A stretch of 64,000 bases of DNA, taken from contig NZ_LPNR01000103.1 in assembly GCF_019266065.1 (NCBI RefSeq), positions 1 to 64,000 of the forward strand, read 5' to 3'. A program made the translations under genes and the position numbers. This DNA is from Nocardia sp. MH4 (lineage in GTDB: Bacteria > Actinomycetota > Actinomycetes > Mycobacteriales > Mycobacteriaceae). The notes under the pieces are model-generated. The model was not told the origin of the DNA, searched no databases, and saw only the letters and a program-made list of their open reading frames with translations. Below, piece after piece: positions 23,832 through 33,239 of this stretch (its first letter is position 1; every line of letters starts with the position of its first letter).

Positions 23832-26672
23832 TCATAACTCCACTGCGGTGACGCCGCCGCGGCTGTAGAGATAGGCGGTTTTGTCGATGACGACGGGGCT
23901 ACTGGTGGCGCGCAGGCCGATCGTGTTCCAGCGGGTGCTTCCTGTCGTCGCGTCCAGGGCGTACAGCTCGGAACCCCAGACCGCGTAGATCGTGCCGTTG
24001 GCGACCGCCGGTGCGCCGATGATCTGCTGCGGTTCCCTCGTCCAGAGGGTACGGCGGGTGCGGATGTCGTGGGCCGAGAGCGGCGCGGGGGCAGGGCCGC
24101 CTCCGCCGTAGTTGTTTCGACCGCCGCCGATATAGACGTTGTCGCCGACGGCGGCTCCGAAAGCCGCAGCGGATCTCGACGACCACAGCTGCTGTCCGGT
24201 GACCAGATCGAACACCCGCAGGTTCGGTGCGATGGGTGATTGAACTACAACCGTAGCGCCGACGACACCGACTTGCGCCAACGCGTCGTGGCCCACTTCG
24301 ATGCGCCCCTTCGGAACGCCGGTGGCGGCGTCCAGGAGCGCGAATGCCGTGCCGTCTACGACCGCGACGGTGTCACCGTCGGCGCCGAAAAACCCGAAAG
24401 TTGTTCCGCGTTGGGCGTAGCGCCAACGTTGGTGGCCCGTTCGGGCGTCCAAGGCAATCACGGCGCTTTCGCGCCCGACGGCCTCCTCGGCGTAGACGTA
24501 GGCGGGCTGGTGCGTCGTAGCCATGGCGAAACTCGCGCTACCGGCGCCCTGCCAGAGCAGGGCGCCGGTAGCGGCATCGAATCCCGCCACGAGCTTGCTG
24601 CCGCCGACGATCACGGTGTCGCCGCTGAGCATCGGGCCGCTCTTGATGTCGAGCGCACCGAGCGGTGCCTGCCAGACGCTGCGGCCGGTGGACGCTTCCA
24701 GAGCGGATAGCGTGTTGGAGTTCGCGACGAACAACCGCCCGCCGTGCGCTGCGGGTGGGATTGCCGCGAGATCGCCATAGGAGTTCGGTCCGCTTTTCCA
24801 GCGCACTCTTCCGGGCACGGCCTCGATCGCGACCGCATCCGCTGCGGGATCGTCCCACAGCCGGGTCGCTGCGAACGCGCCGGCGCCTGCCAATCCCAGA
24901 CCCGCCACGACTCCGGCCGCGAGCACAGTTCGTCGCTGCGTTGCCACGACGCGCGGGGCCGGGGTGGGGAGGGACGTCACCACGGCGGCCGGTGCCGGGG
25001 TGTTCGGTCGTGGTACTGCCGCGACGCCGCCCGGTGCAGAAGTGGTCGACGGTGTGGTGGCGAGCTGCCCGACTATCTGTCCGGTCGTGAGTCGGGCATC
25101 CGGGTGGACGGTGAGACAGCCGAGGAGCACCGTCCGCAGCTTGGATTCGGGGATGCCGGTGAGGTCGGGCAGCTGGGTGGTCATGCGATGCAGCAGGTTC
25201 GCGCCGCCGCTGTCACCGAAGGGCGTTCGGCCGGTGAGCGCGTAGACCAGCACACCGCCGAGGGAGAAGATGTCGGACGCGGGGCCGCTTGAGTCGTCGG
25301 TGAACTGTTCGGGTGCGCTGAAAGCCGAGGGTGGCGGTGCGGGTGACCCGACGCCGATGATCCGGGGTCCGGCGTCCGCCGGTATCACCGAGTCGGGGGT
25401 GAGCCCACCGTGGGTCAGGCCGCCGGCGCGTAGGGCCGACAGGGCGTGCGCGAGGTCGACTGTGAGGGCCTCGACCATCGGTGACGGTAGCGGGCCGCGT
25501 GCGGCAACCAGTTCGCGCAAGGTGGGGCCAGGGACGTACTCGGTCGTTATCCACGGCCTTTCGGCATCGGCATCGGCGTCGAGCACGGCGGGTATGTGAG
25601 CGCCGCGCAGGGTACGGGCAGCGGTGAAGGTACGGGCGAGTTCACCGCGGTCCATACGGTCGGGGTGAACGGTGCGGACGACGACCAAGCCGGCGTTCTC
25701 GTCACGACCCAGGTAGCTGTCGCCGAGGCCGGTGGATTCCAGGCGGCCGATGAGCGTGAATCGTCCGATCGCCGTGGGATCGCTGTCGCGCAGCGGCAGG
25801 GTGGGCGGTTCGGCCGGTGCAGCGGGCTCGGGCAGCGGTGCCGGGCAGGGCGCCACCGCGATGGTTGCGGCAGCGGTCCGTGGCTGGTGGGGTGCGGTGG
25901 TGGTACCTATCGGCGCTGTCCGCGGGTTCCCGGACAAGTCCGATTCCGGCTGGTTCGTGGCGCGAATCTCTTGCCCGCGCTGCACCCGAAGCATGATCGC
26001 GCCCAGCAGCACTGCTGCGCATGCCAGCACGCCGATCGCGATCGTCTCCACCACGATCAGGCCCGACCCGCCCAGCGGTGCGACGCCGAAAGCGATCGAG
26101 TCGTCGGTGGACTCTGTCCGTATCACGGGCAGCCGCAGCACCATCGCTACAAACGTGAGGAGCCAGCTGAGCAGCATCGCCGACCACCACGCGTTGACCA
26201 GCCCGTTACCGGGCCCCCGCTGTTTCTTGTTCGGGGAGCGCGGGTCAGCGGCCCGAACGACATCGATCATGATCGTGCGCGGGAACCACAGGTTGACGAT
26301 CGGGCACACCCAAGCCCCGATCACCCACCCGATCGAGAGCCGATGCCGCCGCGCGAACAGCCTTTCGGCATTGCGGCGGGCCCGCCACAACCAGGACAGA
26401 AATACGACCGCACCCGCGAACTGCAGGACCAGCGTGAGATTTCGCAGCCAGGCTCGAGACTGCCATTCCAGTTCCGAGCCCCGTGGCCACTGACCCGTCG
26501 CCGCCATCTGATCCCACGTGCGTTCGAAGTCCGCGAGAGCGACTCCGTCGACGATCACGCTGATCAGACTCGAAATCAGCGTCGCGGTGATCAGTGAGAT
26601 CGCCGCGACGGCAAGGGCTCCGAGCGGCCGAGCGCTCCCGCGATCGTGGGCGACCGACTGCCCCATCGACAT
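23832..26672 (-). CDS. Membrane pseudokinase with PQQ-type beta-propeller
   Basis: A 946-residue protein in four parts. Residues ~20-240 hold several transmembrane helices and look like a DUF4328 domain. A proline-rich linker follows. Residues ~300-560 form a Hanks-type kinase fold (IGRFTLIGRLESTGLGDSYL; PWITTEYVPGPTLRELVA; FSAPEQFTDDSSGPASDIFS). Then comes one more helix (AAGVVAGLGLAGAGAFAAT) and ~300 residues of PQQ/BamB-like repeats (LSALEASTGRSVWQAPLG, VIALDARTGHQRWRYAQ). The kinase lacks key residues: the VAIK lysine is replaced (VVVRTV), HRD-K-N is HGGLTP, and the DFG site reads IGVGS. It is therefore probably a ligand-sensing pseudokinase, with the propeller outside. The start ATG at 26672 follows GGAGG by nine bases. 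Confidence 0.85.
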   Translation of the reverse strand: MSMGQSVAHDRGSARPLGALAVAAISLITATLISSLISVIVDGVALADFERTWDQMAATGQWPRGSELEWQSRAWLRNLTLVLQFAGAVVFLSWLWRARRNAERLFARRHRLSIGWVIGAWVCPIVNLWFPRTIMIDVVRAADPRSPNKKQRGPGNGLVNAWWSAMLLSWLLTFVAMVLRLPVIRTESTDDSIAFGVAPLGGSGLIVVETIAIGVLACAAVLLGAIMLRVQRGQEIRATNQPESDLSGNPRTAPIGTTTAPHQPRTAAATIAVAPCPAPLPEPAAPAEPPTLPLRDSDPTAIGRFTLIGRLESTGLGDSYLGRDENAGLVVVRTVHPDRMDRGELARTFTAARTLRGAHIPAVLDADADAERPWITTEYVPGPTLRELVAARGPLPSPMVEALTVDLAHALSALRAGGLTHGGLTPDSVIPADAGPRIIGVGSPAPPPSAFSAPEQFTDDSSGPASDIFSLGGVLVYALTGRTPFGDSGGANLLHRMTTQLPDLTGIPESKLRTVLLGCLTVHPDARLTTGQIVGQLATTPSTTSAPGGVAAVPRPNTPAPAAVVTSLPTPAPRVVATQRRTVLAAGVVAGLGLAGAGAFAATRLWDDPAADAVAIEAVPGRVRWKSGPNSYGDLAAIPPAAHGGRLFVANSNTLSALEASTGRSVWQAPLGALDIKSGPMLSGDTVIVGGSKLVAGFDAATGALLWQGAGSASFAMATTHQPAYVYAEEAVGRESAVIALDARTGHQRWRYAQRGTTFGFFGADGDTVAVVDGTAFALLDAATGVPKGRIEVGHDALAQVGVVGATVVVQSPIAPNLRVFDLVTGQQLWSSRSAAAFGAAVGDNVYIGGGRNNYGGGGPAPAPLSAHDIRTRRTLWTREPQQIIGAPAVANGTIYAVWGSELYALDATTGSTRWNTIGLRATSSPVVIDKTAYLYSRGGVTAVEL

Positions 26673-26801
26673 GATCTGATTCCTCCGTCCGAGCACGACG
26701 CCGCGTTCTCCGGCGTCGGTGTGGTGTGTCGAGGCCGGCGCTCAGCTCGCCGAGAACGACGCCGACCCCGACAGCCCGTTCGGGTTCGGTGGTGGTGACC
26801 G

Positions 26802-27341
26802 CTATTTGGCGGGGGTGTAGATCTGGTTGATCACGCCGGTGCTGAACGCCTCGGCCGAGGCGAGTTTCAGCTCGACGCTGTCGTCGAGCTTGTCGAACCA
26901 GCGCGCGCCCTTGCCCAGGACGATGGGGTGGACGAACAGCTGCAGCTGGTCGAGCAGGCCTGCGCGCAGCAGGGACTGGACCAGGGTGAGGCTTCCGGTG
27001 ATGGCGATGTCGCCGCCGTCGGTGGTCTTGAGTTCGCTGATCCCGGTGAGGACGTCGCCGCCGATGATCTCGGTGTTGTTCCAGGTGGCTTCGGTGAGCG
27101 TGGTGGTGGCGACGTACTTCTTCTGGTTGTTCATGAAGCCGGCGAACTCGTCGTCGCTGGTGGGCCAGTGGGCGGCGAACTCCTCGTACTGCACCCGGCC
27201 CAGCAGCATGGCATCGGAGGTACCCATACCGGCGCCGATGGCGGCGCCCATCTCGTCGTTGAAGTAGGGGAAGTGCCAGGTGTCAGGGGCTTCGGCGACG
27301 CCGTCGGCGGAGACGAAGAGGCTGGAAATGATCTTGCGCAT
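26802..27341 (-). CDS. RibD C-terminal/dihydrofolate-reductase-like protein
   Basis: A 179-residue NADPH-dependent reductase-like protein. It shows the N-terminal MRKIISSLFVSADGVAE strand, MLLGRVQYEEFAAHWP, a GDIAITGSLTLVQSLLRAGL nucleotide-contact region and VHPIVLGKGARWFD near the end. This is the typical YyaP/YqjY form of the RibD_C family, whose substrates are mostly unknown. The ATG at 27341 has GGAG six bases upstream; an ATG four codons earlier is less well placed. It precedes nothing on the same strand and follows the DUF6069 gene, with which it could form one unit (80-bp gap). Confidence 0.88.
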   Translation of the reverse strand: MRKIISSLFVSADGVAEAPDTWHFPYFNDEMGAAIGAGMGTSDAMLLGRVQYEEFAAHWPTSDDEFAGFMNNQKKYVATTTLTEATWNNTEIIGGDVLTGISELKTTDGGDIAITGSLTLVQSLLRAGLLDQLQLFVHPIVLGKGARWFDKLDDSVELKLASAEAFSTGVINQIYTPAK

Positions 27342-27421
27342 CGGATTCTCCATCAGTGGTGGTCGTTCTCGGCCGATCGGTCGAGAGAGTGTGGGTGAAC
27401 AGTGGTGCTGGGTGGTGAAGG

Positions 27422-27865
27422 TCAGTGCAGCGACGTCGCGACCGAACGCAGCCCGATCACGACGGCCGCGGCGACAACGAGGTGCATCAGCGCCAGGCAG
27501 ACCGAGCTGGTGGTGGAGTCGAAATCGGTCACCAGCGGGCCGATCCCGGTCGCCAGGGCCGCCACCGCGCCGATGACCGAGGCGACGGTCAGGATGCGGC
27601 GCCAACGCAGCGCCAGCACCGTCGCCAGCCCGAGTCCGACCAGCAGCGGCAGCACGGTCTCGGCTGCGACCCACATCAGTGTCGCGGTGGCGGTGGTCCC
27701 GTTGCCGAGGTAGCTGAATTCCGCACCGGCGGCCGAACCGGCCAGCCACAGCGCCAGATTCGCGCCCAGCGCTGCGGCGGTGGTGGCGGCGATGACGAGC
27801 GCGGGGTGGTGGTGGTGGTGCGCTGCGGGGTCGAGGGTGGGAGCGACGGGGGTAGTGGTGGTCAT
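27422..27865 (-). CDS. DUF6069-like four-helix membrane protein
   Basis: A 147-residue membrane protein. After a histidine-rich N-terminus (PAAHHHHHP) come four hydrophobic helices, for example LVIAATTAAALGANLALWLA, LPLLVGLGLATVLALRWRR and MHLVVAAAVVIGLRSVA. Similar proteins in Nocardia and Streptomyces are encoded next to TetR genes. The function is unknown; a small exporter or membrane sensor is possible. It is divergent from a TetR gene with two operator palindromes in between, so it is almost certainly repressed by that regulator. Confidence 0.75.
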   Translation of the reverse strand: MTTTTPVAPTLDPAAHHHHHPALVIAATTAAALGANLALWLAGSAAGAEFSYLGNGTTATATLMWVAAETVLPLLVGLGLATVLALRWRRILTVASVIGAVAALATGIGPLVTDFDSTTSSVCLALMHLVVAAAVVIGLRSVATSLH

Positions 27866-27894
27866 GAGCAGGTCCTCGGCTCGATTCAGGGTGT

Positions 27895-27940
27895 GTACTG
27901 TACCGTACAGTTCTGGGTGAACTGAACAGTACGGTACACT
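27895..27940. promoter_or_regulatory. Double TetR operator
   Basis: Two related palindromes lie between the DUF6069 and TetR genes: GTACTGTACCGTACAGT at 27895-27911 and AACAGTACGGTACACT at 27925-27940. Each is centred on GTACCGTAC or its complement GTACGGTAC, and the centres are about 30 bp, close to three helical turns, apart. The spacing would place two dimers on one DNA face. Confidence 0.7.
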
Positions 27941-27986
27941 GGTGTCGGTGTCAACAGATCCGAGAATCCGACATACCGGAGGCCTC

Positions 27987-28652
27987 ATGCCCCAGACCGA
28001 AACTGCACCCGACCTCGTCGGGAACACCGCGGCCGAGCAGGCGCGCCGCCGGATCATGGAGGCGGCCATGGAGGTGTTCCTGCGCGACGGCTACCTCGGC
28101 GCGAAGACCGACGAGATCGCCAAAGTCGCGGGTTCGTCGAAGCAGACGATCTACAAACACTTCGGCAGCAAGGACAAGCTGTTCGAGCAGATCGTGTTCG
28201 ACCGCCTCGGCGGGATCGACCAGGTGTTCCGGGAAGCCATCGGCGAGCTCGCCTCCGCCGACGACGTGGAGACCACCCTGCGCATGGTGGCGCACCGGTT
28301 CGTCCACCTGCTCACCCGGCCCGCGCAGCTACGGGTGCGTCGGCTCGTCATCGCCGAGGCCGGCCGCTTCCCGCAGCTGGGTCGGGCCTACTTCGAAGCC
28401 GGCCCCGAACGCGTCCACGCCATGCTGGCCTCCTGCTTCGCGCAACTGACCGAACGCGGCCTGCTGCGCACCGGCGAGCCCGAGCTGGCCGCGAATCATT
28501 TCACCTGGCTGGTGGTCTCGGTCCCGGTCAACAAGGTCATGTTCTGCGGTGACGACACCCGATTCACCGATGCCGAACTCGACCACTATGCCGACGCCGG
28601 AGTCGAAGTCTTCCTCGCCGCCTACCGGGCACCGACGCCGCAGGCACCCTGA
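27987..28652 (+). CDS. TetR-family repressor
   Basis: A 221-residue regulator. The helix-turn-helix is TDEIAKVAGSSKQTIYKHFG (about residues 35-54) after RRRIMEAAMEVFLRDGYLG. The C-terminal domain (ARRLVIAEAGRFPQLGRAY-like, then HFTWLVVSVPVNKVMF) is of the AcrR/TetR_C_33 kind. The ATG at 27987 follows GGAGG; a GTG at 27942 would add 15 residues inside the operator region and is less likely. It presumably represses itself and the divergent DUF6069-like gene. The inducer is unknown. Confidence 0.9.
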   Translation: MPQTETAPDLVGNTAAEQARRRIMEAAMEVFLRDGYLGAKTDEIAKVAGSSKQTIYKHFGSKDKLFEQIVFDRLGGIDQVFREAIGELASADDVETTLRMVAHRFVHLLTRPAQLRVRRLVIAEAGRFPQLGRAYFEAGPERVHAMLASCFAQLTERGLLRTGEPELAANHFTWLVVSVPVNKVMFCGDDTRFTDAELDHYADAGVEVFLAAYRAPTPQAP

Positions 28653-29596
28653 CCTCCTTCGTCCGCCGGAGCTGCGGATCACGATGCCGACGGGGAGGTG
28701 AGCAGGCACTTCGCCGGGTCGATGTTCCAGGGATTGGTGCAATCACTGATCTCGGGCGCTTCTGGTGTTGCCGGAGCCGGGAGCAAGTCTGCCGCGGCCA
28801 TGCGGCTGACGCTCGTACCGGCATGCTTGGCTGAACGTGAATGTTGTTGAGGAAAGGGAAATCGAACATGCTCGGCACAACGTCGCCGCCACGCTCGGCG
28901 TGATGCTGATCGGCACCGTGGTTCGGTCGCGATCTTCGCCCCGATCCAGCAAGGCACAAAGCTGCCCCTCGCACCCCAGCGTTAGCGCCACGTCCACTGC
29001 CCCTTCGATCACCAGTGTCTCCTAGTCGTCTAGGGCTGACGACATTGAGATCAATAGGCCCCTCTCCAGGCAGGTCGCAGCGGCTTTCAGCCCACTCGCG
29101 GTCCTTGCCGCCTCGGCGATCCTCGACTCCGCCGAGCTGCCTGCAGGATTCCCGACCACGCAGTAGTCGGCCTGAGCGTGCACTGAAACGGCCCGAGTTC
29201 ACCTCGGCTCGTTGATCCCTCTCGACGCAACCCATCAACCGGCCAGGGTGAGCACATCGGGCATGTGATTGTGTGTCGCGACATTCGGCGAGGACTTCGG
29301 CCGCCCGCGCACTCGCCGCGCTCGGGCGGCCACGATGCCGAATTGGTAATGGCGAACAGTCCCCTCGCCGCCGCAGCATAGGATGCGGTGTCGCGTGTAC
29401 ACGCCGGGTGGACGGCGTAGGCATGGAGGCACCACTTTCGGAAGGCAGCCAATGGGACCACTTCTCCTGCCCTGCTGACACCACGGCTCGCGCCGTGCGT
29501 GGCGCATAACCCTACTGCCCCAGCATTTTTCGGCCTTCGCGTGTCCTCGTCGGCAGCGATGGCCGCATCCGGCCTCCGTCACGAGGAGAGATCGCC
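28653..29596. other. 944-bp region with only doubtful gene remnants
   Basis: No intact gene is visible. On the minus strand between about 28680 and 28900 two fragments in different frames have some protein character: MFDFPFLNNIHVQPSMP and, nearer the end, TPEAPEISDCTNPWNIDPAK before a stop at 28679. They may be a frameshifted small secreted protein. A perfect inverted repeat CCTAG-TCGT-CTAGG lies at 29021-29034. The remainder (29040-29590) has conflicting arginine-rich frames and looks non-coding. Confidence 0.35.
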
Positions 29597-30082
29597 ATGT
29601 CCACCGAATCCCAGCACGTCGGCGCCCTGGGCCGCGAACTGATCGACACCCACCACTGGCTGCGGGGCGAACTGCGCCGCATCGCCCGCGCACTGGAGCA
29701 GTATCCGGACACCGAACCGATCGGCCCGCTGCGAGACTTGCGTACGCACTGCCTGGCCTTCTGCCAGGCCCTCACCGACCACCATACGAGCGAGGATCGG
29801 ACGGCGTTTCCCCTTCTGGCCCAGCGTTTCCCCGATCTGGCACCGGTACTGGCCGAACTCGCCGCCGACCACCATCTGGTCGCAGACATCCTGACCCGGA
29901 TGACCGCCGCGCTCGCCGAGCTCAGCGTCGAGAGACTCGACACGGTGCGTGGGGAGATCGCTGGGCTGTCGGCGATTCTGGAGTCCCATTTCCAGTGGGA
30001 GGAACGTCGGATCGTAGCGGCCCTGGACACCCTGCCGAGTCGCGAGTACACCGCAGCGGAGCTGTTCAGCCGCAGGCGATGA
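29597..30082 (+). CDS. Hemerythrin-domain protein, copy 1
   Basis: A 161-residue four-helix protein with an HHE-type hemerythrin domain. Candidate iron ligands are His in LIDTHHWLRGEL, HTSED and its glutamate (TDHHTSEDRTAFPLL), AADHHLVADIL, and ESHFQWEERRIVAAL. The spacing of H...HxxxE...H...HxxxE fits a di-iron site for O2, NO or peroxide sensing or detoxification. The ATG at 29597 has GAGGAGAG upstream. It is monocistronic. A second, different hemerythrin gene lies at 60232. Confidence 0.9.
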   Translation: MSTESQHVGALGRELIDTHHWLRGELRRIARALEQYPDTEPIGPLRDLRTHCLAFCQALTDHHTSEDRTAFPLLAQRFPDLAPVLAELAADHHLVADILTRMTAALAELSVERLDTVRGEIAGLSAILESHFQWEERRIVAALDTLPSREYTAAELFSRRR

Positions 30083-30157
30083 CGTCATGACCGGTGCGCA
30101 GCCCGCGCCTCTGACTCTCCGCGGACGCGCTGACGTGCGCTTCCGACGGCGGCGCTC

Positions 30158-32098
30158 CTACTCGTTCAAGAAGTCTCCGAGCGTCTGGAACCCGGTTCGA
30201 ACGACCTCGCCGATTATCTCGGTGCCACGGGAAATCATCTCTGCCCGAAATTCCTCGGCCTGGGCCATGGCTTCCTGGTGATACGGCTCCAGCATCGTGG
30301 CGAAAACGCCGGCCTGTGCGGGTTCCTGGACGACACCGGCGACGGCAGGGGATTGTTCGGCCGGTGGTCGCTGGACCGGTGGTGTTCGCGACGGTTCTAT
30401 CGACCATACCTGTTGTTCCGCGGAGTTCACGAGGGCCACCGTTCCCTCGGCGTACAGGACGAGCCAGCTGACCGCCACGCCATTGGTGCCGGTAGCCCAC
30501 ACGGGACGGCCGCGCGCGTCGTAGCCGACGAAATTCCCGTCCCCCTGCAGGGTTGCCCGAACCGCACCGCAGCCGGCGTTTCGCACCCATCCGGTGGCGT
30601 TGTCGGCTTCGCTGGAGCGCAGTTCCAGGGCGCCGTCGGAACGAAAGGTCAGCGTGTAGTTTCCGTTGCTGAGGTAGTCGCCGCAGCGCAAGCTGGCGTC
30701 GCGCGGCAAGTAGTGCCCGACGAGATGGAACTCGCTGACGAGCCGACCATGTGCCGAAGACCAGAGAACCGAGTTCTCCGATCTGAGTTCGGCGGTGCCC
30801 GAGCTGTTGATCTCCAGTGCGTCGATTCGATATCCGACCGTATATGTCTGCCACACGTCGCCGCCGCTCGATGACAGCCTGAGATTTCCGCTGTCGTCGA
30901 GGAGCACGATATCCGCTCCGGTGCCGGCGGTTTCGGTGTTCCAGGAGATGGAGCTGCCGTGGTGCAGGGTCAGGTTTCCGTCCGGTCCGAACGTGAGTGT
31001 GGTGGTGCCGTTCTTCAGATACCGGCCATGCGTCAACCCGTCACCAACAGGCAGGAACGAGTAGCCGAGATCGTACGGGGTGAATCCCCGAATGTCGTCG
31101 CTGATCGCCGTTCCGATATCGCTGGTGGGCACGAGGCGTCCGTCCCGGTGCAGCGACAGCCGCGTCGCGGCGCTGCCCGCGGTTTCGGAGAGATCGAAGA
31201 ACATGTCGTCGGCCGTGTCCAGGGATGCGCTGCCGTTGAAGTTCATGCTGAGACGTTCGAATCCGTATTCGCCGGTGAAGGATTCACGCAAGAATTGCGT
31301 ACCCATCCGCCACACCAGGTTCCCGTTCTCGTGCAGGGTGACCGTGCAGACTCCTTTTCGGAGCTGCTCACCGATCTGCATCGACTCGCCTCTGTCCAGT
31401 TTCCGCCCGATATCGATCGGTGCTGTCGATCCTGTTCCGGTGCGCAGGGACCACAGTTGCCTGCCGGTGCGCGACAGGATGACGAGCTCGCCGTCATCGC
31501 GGAAAGTCAACCGGTCGATGTCGCGGCTGCCGGGGCCGAAGCTCCAGTTCTCTCCTTCCTCACCGTGCGCCGTGAATCGTCCGTTGAACTGGAGGGTTGC
31601 TCGTGTCGCAGGGACGATGTCTGGAGGGGAGACCCACAGCGCATCGATCCCCTTCCGCAGAACCAGAACCCCGTCCCGGGCGAGGGCGAACTCGAACCCC
31701 CCTCGCGTGATGGATTCGCCACGCGTCAGGCTCTCGCCGACGCGTAGTTCCGCGCCGACAGTGCGAAAGCGCCCCGAGTGCTGGGCAGTGATGACCTCGC
31801 CCCGCGCGTCGTACATGGCGATGTCCCCGTCGCCTTCGAGTTTCACATAGCTGACCGGCGCTCTCGACGGGACCTCCCACAGCACGGTTCCGGCGGCATC
31901 GTAGGCGACGAGCCCACCGGCGGTCATCTCGATGATCTGTGTGACGAGACCATCTTCGCGCTGCGCCATCGCGGTCACCTCGCGTGCGGATTCCGAGAGC
32001 GACAAGACTCCGTTCGACTGTAGAGTCAAGCGGAATCGCCCATTGCTCAGGAATTGGCCGTGGCCGATCGTGTCGCCGACATGCAGAGTGTCACCCAC
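30158..32098 (-). CDS. Large bulb-type lectin repeat protein
   Basis: A ~646-residue protein made of consecutive B-lectin (mannose-binding bulb lectin-like) modules. Repeated units look like LSNGRFRLTLQSNGVLSLSE, LKNGTTTLTFGPDGNLTLHH, LSNGNYTLTFRSDGALELRS and RATLQGDGNFVGYDARGRPV. Each has the G-x-Y/F-x-L-x-F/L-x2-D/N-G-x-L core. The canonical QxDxNxVxY sugar site is partly kept only in the last unit (QGDGNFVGY). The C-terminal ~90 residues are a proline/glutamine linker and a helical region, FATMLEPYHQEAMAQAEEF, ending in FQTLGDFLNE. No signal peptide is seen, so export would need another route. The GTG at 32098, with a G-rich ribosome site, is the best start. Confidence 0.8.
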   Translation of the reverse strand: MGDTLHVGDTIGHGQFLSNGRFRLTLQSNGVLSLSESAREVTAMAQREDGLVTQIIEMTAGGLVAYDAAGTVLWEVPSRAPVSYVKLEGDGDIAMYDARGEVITAQHSGRFRTVGAELRVGESLTRGESITRGGFEFALARDGVLVLRKGIDALWVSPPDIVPATRATLQFNGRFTAHGEEGENWSFGPGSRDIDRLTFRDDGELVILSRTGRQLWSLRTGTGSTAPIDIGRKLDRGESMQIGEQLRKGVCTVTLHENGNLVWRMGTQFLRESFTGEYGFERLSMNFNGSASLDTADDMFFDLSETAGSAATRLSLHRDGRLVPTSDIGTAISDDIRGFTPYDLGYSFLPVGDGLTHGRYLKNGTTTLTFGPDGNLTLHHGSSISWNTETAGTGADIVLLDDSGNLRLSSSGGDVWQTYTVGYRIDALEINSSGTAELRSENSVLWSSAHGRLVSEFHLVGHYLPRDASLRCGDYLSNGNYTLTFRSDGALELRSSEADNATGWVRNAGCGAVRATLQGDGNFVGYDARGRPVWATGTNGVAVSWLVLYAEGTVALVNSAEQQVWSIEPSRTPPVQRPPAEQSPAVAGVVQEPAQAGVFATMLEPYHQEAMAQAEEFRAEMISRGTEIIGEVVRTGFQTLGDFLNE

Positions 32099-32205
32099 CT
32101 GTTCCCCCCTCGTTCTCCGCAGGTGTGGGAAGCATACGTGCGATGTGCAGTGGTGGCCCAGTACACACCTATCGAAAAGCGATGCCGACTCCGTCCCGGT
32201 TCTGG

Positions 32206-33207
32206 CTACGCTCCCCGAGATCGACCTCGTGCAGATCCGCCTCCGGCCCGAAGACGAGTGGCCGTTCGGCCCGCAACTCGGCTGAGGGCAGTGTCGTACT
32301 CCTTTTCGATACGGTGGACGATCGTGCTCACCGGTTCGACGGCTCGGATGGTTTGTAGACCTTGACCGGCGGCCCAGACGTCCTTCCACCTCTTGAGCGA
32401 GGCGGTGCCCGCGGTGTAGTTCTTCTCGACGGTCGGCGGTTCGAGATCGTCAGGGTCCAGGCCGCACGCGATCAGGCTCGGCTTGAGCCACGAGGCCGGG
32501 GTTCCGGTGATCGCGGCGCTGACGACGAGGTCGTCCGGTCCGTGGTCGACGACCATCTGTTTGTACGCCGCTGGGGCTGTGCTTTCGGCGGCAGCCAGGA
32601 ATCTGGTACCCAGGTACACCAGGTCGGCGCCCGCGGTGATCGCACCGGCGACGCCGTACCCGTCGCTGATGCCGCCGCCGATGATGACCATCCCCTCGAA
32701 GAACTCACGCACGGCGGAGGTGAAGGCGAACGGGGAGAGGTGACCGGTGTGGCCCCCGGCGCCGGCCGAGACACAGGCCATGCCGTCGGCGCCGGCCTCC
32801 GCGGCCTTCCTCGCGAGCTTCATGTTGACCACGTCGGCGATGACGACACCGCCGTAGCTCTTGACGACATCCATGACGGGCCGGGGCGAGCCGAGGGCGG
32901 TGATGACGATCTGTGGTTTGTACTCGGCGATGAGTCGAAGGTCCTCGGCCAATCGTGCGTTGCTGCTGTGGGTGATGAGGTTCGCCGCCCAGGGTCCGGT
33001 GGGTCGCGACGCGTCGTCGTCGCGCAGGCTGTCGGTGATCGTCCCCATCCACGTGTCGAGATCTTCGACGGTTCGGCAGTTCTGGGTCGGAAAAGAACCG
33101 ACGATGCCCGATCGGCACGCCGCGACCACGAGGTCCGGGCCGGAGACCAGGAACATCGGTGCGGCGACCACGGGGAGGCGTAGAGAGTCGAGAAGGGTGT
33201 TCATCAT
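32206..33207 (-). CDS. Nitronate monooxygenase-like FMN protein
   Basis: A 333-residue TIM-barrel flavoprotein of the nitronate monooxygenase/2-nitropropane dioxygenase family. Visible motifs are LPVVAAPMFLVSGPDLVVAA at the N-terminus, NLITHSSNARL, the FMN and catalytic-histidine region CVSAGAGGHTGHLSPFAF, and GADLVYLGTRFLAAAES. Some relatives act as FMN-dependent enoyl reductases rather than on nitronates. The gene is the second of an operon with the acyl-CoA ligase at 33240-34811 (32-bp gap), so a step on a CoA ester or its precursor is more plausible than nitronate oxidation. The last ~25 residues are arginine-rich and may be a non-native extension. Confidence 0.88.
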   Translation of the reverse strand: MMNTLLDSLRLPVVAAPMFLVSGPDLVVAACRSGIVGSFPTQNCRTVEDLDTWMGTITDSLRDDDASRPTGPWAANLITHSSNARLAEDLRLIAEYKPQIVITALGSPRPVMDVVKSYGGVVIADVVNMKLARKAAEAGADGMACVSAGAGGHTGHLSPFAFTSAVREFFEGMVIIGGGISDGYGVAGAITAGADLVYLGTRFLAAAESTAPAAYKQMVVDHGPDDLVVSAAITGTPASWLKPSLIACGLDPDDLEPPTVEKNYTAGTASLKRWKDVWAAGQGLQTIRAVEPVSTIVHRIEKEYDTALSRVAGRTATRLRAGGGSARGRSRGA

Positions 33208-33239
33208 GGTGTCCTGCTCAGGAGTGGGGTGTCAGCGGT

